9,894 nt of DNA from assembly GCA_021414185.1 (NCBI GenBank), contig JAIOOZ010000152.1, positions 1-9,894 of the forward strand, given 5' to 3'. The notes beneath the pieces were generated by a model. It had not been told where the DNA came from and searched no databases. It worked only from the letters and a program-made list of their open reading frames with translations. The DNA comes from Betaproteobacteria bacterium (GTDB lineage Bacteria; Pseudomonadota; Gammaproteobacteria; Burkholderiales; SG8-41). Both the position numbers and the translations under genes were made by a program. Below, piece after piece: positions 6,426 through 9,894 of the stretch (within the stretch, counting starts at the first letter, position 1; every line of letters begins with the position of its first letter).

Positions 6426-6839
6426 TTAGAACCGGTGATTCTTTCCACCCATCGCCGGCACCATGTGCATGTTGGCGCTGTTGACTTCGATGTCGCGGCG
6501 CGGGATCGGAAACTGGTCAACGTGCCAGTGGTAGAAGCGGTTCGACTGCGAGATTTTCACCTGCTCGATGACCGTGGGATTGGCCATCGGGCCCCAGCCC
6601 AGCGCGAGATCGACCGGTGCTAATTCTGCTTCGCGATCCATGGAGTAGTGCTCCGTGCCCAGCACACGCGCTTCGAAGGTGAATTTTTCGAGCGCGGTGA
6701 TGTTATAGCCGTAAGCGTTCCAGTCGTGGTTCAGGGACGCGGTAACGCCGACTGCCGGCGCCCGGATCTTGTGCGAATTCCAGTACTGGTAGCCGCTGCC
6801 GACCAGCAGCGCGATCAGAAGAAATCTACCCAGCGTCAC
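6426..6839 (-). CDS. Unrecognised 137-residue protein with N-terminal membrane anchor or signal
   Basis: I do not recognise this family. The frame starts with GTG at 6839, preceded by a purine-rich AGGGGGG at good distance. Residues 4-18 (GRFLLIALLVGSGYQ) form one hydrophobic segment, consistent with an uncleaved anchor or signal sequence placing the rest in the periplasm. The body has distinctive motifs that look conserved rather than random: PVDLALGWGPM (75-85), ISQSNRFYHWHV (96-107) and NSANMHMVPA (120-129), rich in Trp, Tyr, His and Met. The aromatic/His pattern could bind a ligand or metal, but this is a guess. It is bounded upstream by a strong terminator (6876-6915), so it probably has its own promoter within or just beyond the terminator region. 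Composition resembles the neighbours, and the reading frame is convincing for a real gene. Confidence 0.72.
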   Translation of the reverse strand: MTLGRFLLIALLVGSGYQYWNSHKIRAPAVGVTASLNHDWNAYGYNITALEKFTFEARVLGTEHYSMDREAELAPVDLALGWGPMANPTVIEQVKISQSNRFYHWHVDQFPIPRRDIEVNSANMHMVPAMGGKNHRF

Positions 6840-6875
6840 GACCGCGCCCCCCTGGCGTCATCAAAGGCGTATCGT

Positions 6876-6915
6876 AAAACGAAAAACCCTCTGCGTCATC
6901 GCTGGCGCAGAGGGT
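6876..6915 (-). terminator. Rho-independent terminator of the malonyl-CoA decarboxylase / CoxG unit
   Basis: Read on the minus strand, ACCCTCTGCG (6915-6906) pairs perfectly with CGCAGAGGGT (6895-6886), 10 bp with a 10-base loop, and is followed directly by TTTTCGTTTT (6885-6876). This is a textbook intrinsic terminator, 32 bp after the coxG-like stop, and separates that unit from the 137-residue gene. Confidence 0.9.
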
Positions 6916-6947
6916 GTATTGAACGGGCGGGCGGCGCCGCGCGGAAA

Positions 6948-7397
6948 TCAGGACGCCTGCGCCGTGACGTGAGCGTTGAATGCAGTGAAAAATTGCTCGG
7001 CCAGTTTTTTGGCGACACCATCCACCAGCCGCGAGCCGACTTGCGCAAGTTTGCCGCCGATGGTCGCTTTGGCAGCATAAGAGAGAGTGGTCTGCTCGCC
7101 TGCCGGGGTTAGGGTGACGCGTGCTTCGCCCTTGGCGAAGCCGGCGACGCCGCCCTGGCCTTCGAAAATCAGCGTGTAGGCGTTGGGCGCGTCGACGTCG
7201 GTCAGCGTGATCTTGCTTTTGAACTTCGCGCTGACGGGCCCCACTTTGGCCGACATGGTGAGATTGAATTCGGAATCCGAAATTCTTTCCATCGTCTCGC
7301 AGCCGGGAATGCAGGCCTGCAGCACCGCGGGATCGCAGATCGCATCCCACGTCTGCTGCTGCGGTTTGGGTATGAGTTGTTCGCCGGTGATATCCAT
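6948..7397 (-). CDS. CoxG-like SRPBCC-family protein (carbon monoxide dehydrogenase subunit G family)
   Basis: A 149-residue single-domain protein covering the CoxG pattern end to end. It has a DITGEQLIP start, TWDAICDPAVLQACIPGCE (16-34), KVGPVSAKFK (51-60), GQGGVAGFAKGEA (80-92), and YAAKATIGGKLAQVGSRLV (107-125) ending in AEQFFTAF. These fit the START/SRPBCC fold with a hydrophobic pocket. Family knowledge links CoxG to CO dehydrogenase and related molybdenum hydroxylases, where it helps membrane attachment or electron transfer to quinone; many homologues have no assigned role. Here it lies 61 bp after the malonyl-CoA decarboxylase stop on the same strand, and a terminator follows, so the two are likely one transcript. 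No molybdenum hydroxylase subunit is adjacent on this strand. It lacks the long C-terminal membrane tail of some CoxG proteins. The ATG at 7397 is the only sensible start; its Shine-Dalgarno is weak. Confidence 0.88.
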   Translation of the reverse strand: MDITGEQLIPKPQQQTWDAICDPAVLQACIPGCETMERISDSEFNLTMSAKVGPVSAKFKSKITLTDVDAPNAYTLIFEGQGGVAGFAKGEARVTLTPAGEQTTLSYAAKATIGGKLAQVGSRLVDGVAKKLAEQFFTAFNAHVTAQAS

Positions 7398-7458
7398 GAG
7401 TGCGATGTTACCTTGCGCGTGGCGGTAACGCGAGCAGCGCGGGACTTTTTTTATGCGT

Positions 7459-8778
7459 TCAGGCTTTGGCGGAGGCGGCCAGCGCGCAATCGCGCGCGAG
7501 TTTCTTCAGTTCGTGCGAAGCGGCGATCTCGTGCTCGCGCACGAAAGCCTCGTGATTTTTCTCGACGTCGGCGAGGCGGTAAACATAATTGACCATGAGG
7601 CCGGCGGAGCGCTGCATGCCGGGTTTGGACGTATCGGCGAGCCAGTTCAGCTTTTCCATGCGCGCGCCATTGCCGAGGTGAAAGCGCGCGACCGCGTCGA
7701 GCGGCTCATTATTTCTTTTCACGGCGGTCAGATAGTGTGCGCACAGACCCATCAGCAGCGGCCGCAGGCGGGCGGCGAGTTCGGCATCCGCGAACCAGTC
7801 GGCTTCTTTGAGCAGCGCCACGTCCGGCGCAATATCGGGGCGTTCGCGCGCAACGTCGGTGAGCCACGAGCGAAAGCCGGGAATTGGCGACAGCGTCGCG
7901 AAAGTGCCGAGCCGCGGGAATTCGTTGCCGAGTTCGTGCACGACCTGCTTGATCAGCAGGTTGCCGAAGGAGATGCCGCGCAAACCGTCCTGGCAGTTGG
8001 TGATGGAATAAAAGATCGCGCAGTCGGCGCGCGCCGGGTCTGCTTCCGGCGACGCCGGATCGAGCAGCGGGGCGACGGTGGTGCTGATGCGTTCGGTAAG
8101 AGCTACCTCGATGAATATCAGCGGCTCTTCAGGCAGGGCCGGGTGAAAGAATGCAAAACAGCGGCGGTCGGCGGCGAGCCTGCGGTGCAGATCCGGCCAG
8201 CCCGCGATTTCATGCACGGCCTCGTACTCGATCAGCTTTTCGAGTATCAGCGCCGGCGTGCGCCAGTCGATGCGTTCGAGGCGTAAAAAGCCACGGTTGA
8301 ACCAGGAACCGAACAGGTGTTCGAGGTCGGCATCGACGCCGACCCAGTCGGGATTTGCCTTCAGTTCGCGCAGCAGGCGCCGGCGCAAGTCGACCAGCGC
8401 CGCGGTGGCGCCGGGCGCGACGTTCAGGCGCCGGAACAATTCCTGGCGCGGCGGCTCGACGGCGTATTGCAACGCGACGAGGTTGTGCGGCGTGGCATCT
8501 TTACCATACGCCGCGGCAGCGGCGGCGATAGGTGCCGGGTCGGGTGAAAACTCGGTGGCGAGCAGATTGATATACGGCTGAAATGCGTTGGCTGGCAGCG
8601 CATCGTACGCGGCAAGCGCATCGCGCGCGAGCGCGGCGCCCGACACTTCGCCTCGTTCCGAGAGCAGCGCGTGGCACAGCGCGATGGCCTCGCGCGCTTT
8701 ACGCTCGGCGGTACGCGCGCTGTCAACGGGGGCGGCAACGCTGCGCAGCAGGCGTTTGAGGAACGAAGGGGTATTCAT
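7459..8778 (-). CDS. Malonyl-CoA decarboxylase (MCD family)
   Basis: A 439-residue protein, normal for bacterial MCD, that converts malonyl-CoA to acetyl-CoA and CO2 in the cytosol. The N-terminal helical domain (about 1-130) is followed by the GNAT-like catalytic domain. Hallmarks are HPALPEEPLIFIEVALT (212-228), YSITNCQDGLRGISFGN (257-273), TFATLSPIPGF (292-302), RFHLGNGARMEKLNWLAD (365-382) and SAGLMVNYVYRL (391-402). S297 in LSPIPGF and H367 in RFHLGNGA correspond to the Ser-His pair of human MCD. In bacteria the enzyme supports growth on malonate or removes malonyl-CoA excess. No malonate-CoA ligase or malonate carrier of the classic mat cluster is next to it; the Bug/TctAB system 2 kb away is a possible but unproven carboxylate importer. 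The gene heads a unit with the coxG-like gene. The ATG at 8778 lacks a clear Shine-Dalgarno. Confidence 0.95.
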   Translation of the reverse strand: MNTPSFLKRLLRSVAAPVDSARTAERKAREAIALCHALLSERGEVSGAALARDALAAYDALPANAFQPYINLLATEFSPDPAPIAAAAAAYGKDATPHNLVALQYAVEPPRQELFRRLNVAPGATAALVDLRRRLLRELKANPDWVGVDADLEHLFGSWFNRGFLRLERIDWRTPALILEKLIEYEAVHEIAGWPDLHRRLAADRRCFAFFHPALPEEPLIFIEVALTERISTTVAPLLDPASPEADPARADCAIFYSITNCQDGLRGISFGNLLIKQVVHELGNEFPRLGTFATLSPIPGFRSWLTDVARERPDIAPDVALLKEADWFADAELAARLRPLLMGLCAHYLTAVKRNNEPLDAVARFHLGNGARMEKLNWLADTSKPGMQRSAGLMVNYVYRLADVEKNHEAFVREHEIAASHELKKLARDCALAASAKA

Positions 8779-8803
8779 CGGGTCGAAGCAGTAGTGGCGG
8801 GCA

Positions 8804-8834
8804 ATTATCTACAGTGCGGCGTGTATTGCACAAT
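8804..8834 (-). promoter_or_regulatory. Candidate promoter and operator for malonyl-CoA decarboxylase
   Basis: On the minus strand GATAAT (8809-8804) is a 5-of-6 match to the -10 consensus. TTGTGC (8833-8828), 18 bases upstream, is a weak -35 with a good TTG. Transcription would start near 8797, about 18 bases before the ATG. The dyad ATTG-TG-CAAT (8834-8825) covers the -35 and could be a repressor half of a larger operator. Confidence 0.4.
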
Positions 8835-8905
8835 TAACGGCAACGCGCGCAGGAAATGAATGATGGTGCCGATGCTAGCCGATGCATGTGACGTTCGCAA
8901 CCGCG

Positions 8906-8929
8906 CCGCAGGTGCTTGACCCCCTGCGG
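8906..8929. repeat. Inverted repeat around the putative xdhC -35
   Basis: CCGCAGG (8906-8912) and CCTGCGG (8923-8929) are perfect 7-base arms around a 10-base centre that contains TTGACC. Further outside, ACGTT (8891-8895) is complementary to AACGT (8930-8934). Because it embraces a -35-like hexamer, an operator is more likely than an RNA hairpin. Confidence 0.4.
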
Positions 8930-8944
8930 AACGTGCACTAATCT
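8916..8944 (+). promoter_or_regulatory. Candidate promoter for xdhC
   Basis: TTGACC (8916-8921) is a 5-of-6 -35 match. TAATCT, 17 bases downstream (8939-8944), is a weak -10. Transcription would begin near 8951, leaving an untranslated leader of about 140 bases. A second weak pair, TTGAAC (8954-8959) with TATATT (8980-8985), is spaced too widely at 20. Confidence 0.35.
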
Positions 8945-8957
8945 AGTATGCGTTTGA

Positions 8958-9098
8958 ACAAGTGGGCTACGCCCCCTTGTATATTCCCCACTTCGGTGGA
9001 AGCTTTGATTGTATAAAGACCATAGTCAGAGCTTCCCCAAATTTGCTTCATCGCGTCCTTACGGTGCGTGCAAAAGGCCTGAAAGGTTCAAATTTTGG
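8958..9098 (+). ncRNA. Structured 5' leader of xdhC (candidate cis-regulatory RNA)
   Basis: Three stems can be drawn by eye. ACAAG-T-GGGC (8958-8967) pairs with GCCC-C-CTTGT (8971-8980), nine pairs with one mismatch. CCAC-TTCG-GTGG (8988-8999) is a hairpin with a C(UUCG)G tetraloop. GGAAGCT (8998-9004) pairs with AGCTTCC (9030-9036), sharing two bases with the tetraloop stem. A fourth pairing, CCAAATTTG (9037-9045) with CAAATTTTGG (9089-9098), has one bulge and would cover the TTG start codon. The arrangement resembles a translational switch, but I cannot match it to a named riboswitch, and the last stem is AT-rich and weak. Confidence 0.35.
9082..9086 (+). promoter_or_regulatory. Shine-Dalgarno that selects the TTG start of xdhC
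   Basis: AAAGG stands 8 bases before TTG at 9095-9097. A TGA at 9080-9082 closes the frame just upstream, and the first in-frame ATG is about 40 codons inside the conserved domain, so TTG is the best start. Confidence 0.6.
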
Positions 9099-9894
9099 AC
9101 AGCGTAGACACCGAAGTTCTGAAAACCGCCGCGGCATGGTTCGATGCCGGGCGCAAGGCGACGCTCGCGACCGTGATCCGCACTTGGGGTTCGGCGCCGC
9201 GGCCGGTCGGTGCCATGCTCGTCATCCGCGATGACGGGCATGTGATCGGTTCGGTATCCGGCGGCTGCGTTGAAGACGACCTGATCGAGCGCGTCAAAGC
9301 TCATCAAGCCGTGAGCGGCAAGCCGGAAGTCGTTACTTATGGCGTGACGGCGGACCAGGCGGCGCGCTTCGGATTGCCATGCGGCGGCACGCTGCAACTC
9401 GTGCTGGAGCCGGTGAAGGCTGAATCGCAATTGAAGGAACTGCTGACGACCATAGAGCGCCACGAGCTGGTGGCGCGCTTTCTCGACACGGAAACCGGCA
9501 ATGTCAGGCTGGAATCGGGCCGCTGGTCGGACCTGCTGGAATTCGACGGCAAGATTTTGAAGAGCATACACGGGCCGCGCTGGCGTCTGCTCATCATAGG
9601 CGCCGGCCAGACTTCGCGTTTTCTCGCGCAAATGGCGCAGGCGCTTGACTACCAGGTCACGGTGTGCGATCCACGCGAGGAATACGCGGATGAATGGAAT
9701 GTGCCGGGCGCTGCACTGGAACGCGGCTATCCGGACGATGTCGTGCTGCAACTCAATCCCGATCCGCACCTCGCGGTGGTGGCGTTGACGCACGATCCCA
9801 AGCTCGACGATGCGGCGCTTACCGAAGCCCTGAAGTCGCCGGCGTTTTACGTCGGCGCGCTCGGCTCGCGGGCGAACAACGACAAGCGCCGCAA
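9095..9894 (+). CDS. xdhC: XdhC/CoxI-family molybdenum hydroxylase maturation protein, C-terminus cut by window edge
   Basis: The plus strand is open for 266 residues from the TTG at 9095 to the window edge. The N-terminal XdhC/CoxI domain includes KATLATVIRTWGSAPRPVGAM (21-41, quoted only to mark it), IGSVSGGCVEDDLIE (51-65) and FGLPCGGTLQLVLEP (92-106); the Cys residues in SGGC and LPCGG are typical. After a linker, RLLIIGAGQTSRFLAQMA (164-181) begins the Rossmann-like C-terminal domain with CDPREEYADEW (191-201), ALTHDPKLDD (230-239) and VGALGSRANNDKRR (253-266). XdhC binds molybdenum cofactor, promotes its sulfuration and delivers it to xanthine-dehydrogenase-type enzymes; CoxI homologues serve CO-dehydrogenase-type enzymes. 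Which enzyme is served here is not shown. The start MDSVDTEVLKTAAAWFDAG matches a common N-terminus of the family, supporting TTG. It is divergent from the malonyl-CoA decarboxylase/coxG unit. Confidence 0.93.
   Translation, partial: MDSVDTEVLKTAAAWFDAGRKATLATVIRTWGSAPRPVGAMLVIRDDGHVIGSVSGGCVEDDLIERVKAHQAVSGKPEVVTYGVTADQAARFGLPCGGTLQLVLEPVKAESQLKELLTTIERHELVARFLDTETGNVRLESGRWSDLLEFDGKILKSIHGPRWRLLIIGAGQTSRFLAQMAQALDYQVTVCDPREEYADEWNVPGAALERGYPDDVVLQLNPDPHLAVVALTHDPKLDDAALTEALKSPAFYVGALGSRANNDKRR

Larger units (their letters stand above)
8779..9094. other. Divergent control region between malonyl-CoA decarboxylase and xdhC
   Basis: These 316 bases carry no gene I can support. The left third holds the decarboxylase promoter candidate. 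The middle (8891-8955) holds a dyad and a plus-strand promoter candidate. The right part (8950-9094) is less GC-rich than the surrounding genes and can fold into several hairpins ahead of the xdhC start. Both genes may share a regulator bound here. Confidence 0.6.

Noticed and set aside
7407..7452. GTTACC/GGTAAC hairpin followed by a T7 run on the plus strand
   Set aside because: The T-run would only end a plus-strand transcript, the hairpin is not adjacent to it, and no plus-strand gene ends here.
7453..8286. Plus-strand open frame of 277 codons
   Set aside because: It is antisense to malonyl-CoA decarboxylase, whose catalytic motifs are intact.
8860..8919. Plus-strand 19-codon frame in the divergent region, with AGGA upstream
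   Set aside because: It lies upstream of the candidate xdhC promoter, ends inside the putative -35 box, and has nothing to support expression beyond a short SD-like match.
9082..9098. GGTTCAAATT resembling a tRNA T-loop
   Set aside because: No acceptor, D or anticodon arm can be built around it; it is the ribosome-binding and start region of xdhC.
9059..9793. Minus-strand open frame of 244 codons opposite xdhC
   Set aside because: The plus strand encodes an unmistakable XdhC protein here, so this frame is a shadow.

Overview
The window looks like chromosomal DNA of a GC-rich proteobacterium, most likely a betaproteobacterium of the Burkholderiales type. The evidence is indirect: a Bug-type (TctC) periplasmic binding protein with its TctA/TctB transporter, a malonyl-CoA decarboxylase, CoxG- and XdhC-type proteins, dense coding and high GC. 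I see no rRNA, tRNA, CRISPR array, insertion sequence or phage gene. Every gene is on the minus strand except the last, xdhC, which starts near position 9095 on the plus strand.

Layout by position. (1) 1-2385: a TPR/GT41 (SPINDLY / O-GlcNAc-transferase-like) glycosyltransferase, cut by the left edge, preceded 10 bp upstream by a TylF-family SAM methyltransferase. They probably form a small glycan or protein-glycosylation unit that continues beyond the window. (2) 2511-5553: a tripartite tricarboxylate transporter operon in the order tctB-tctA-tctC. It is headed by an 18-codon mini-ORF that carries the only strong Shine-Dalgarno sequence and overlaps the tctB start by ATGA. An FNR/Anr-like box lies upstream. 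(3) 5693-6313: a glutathione S-transferase-like gene. (4) 6426-6839: an unrecognised 137-residue membrane-anchored or exported protein starting with GTG. (5) 6876-8778: malonyl-CoA decarboxylase followed by a CoxG-like protein, closed by a clear Rho-independent terminator. (6) 8779-9094: a divergent control region. (7) 9095 to the right edge: an XdhC/CoxI-family molybdenum-hydroxylase maturation protein starting with TTG and cut by the edge.

How the parts may work together. The Bug binding protein should capture an organic anion, probably a carboxylate, for import through TctAB. Malonyl-CoA decarboxylase turns malonyl-CoA into acetyl-CoA and CO2, so a carboxylate-use theme is possible but unproven. 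CoxG and XdhC both belong with xanthine-dehydrogenase/CO-dehydrogenase-type molybdenum hydroxylases, yet no large, medium or small hydroxylase subunit is in view; these may lie to the right of xdhC. The most interesting non-coding signals are the coupled mini-ORF ahead of tctB and the structured leader in front of the TTG start of xdhC.
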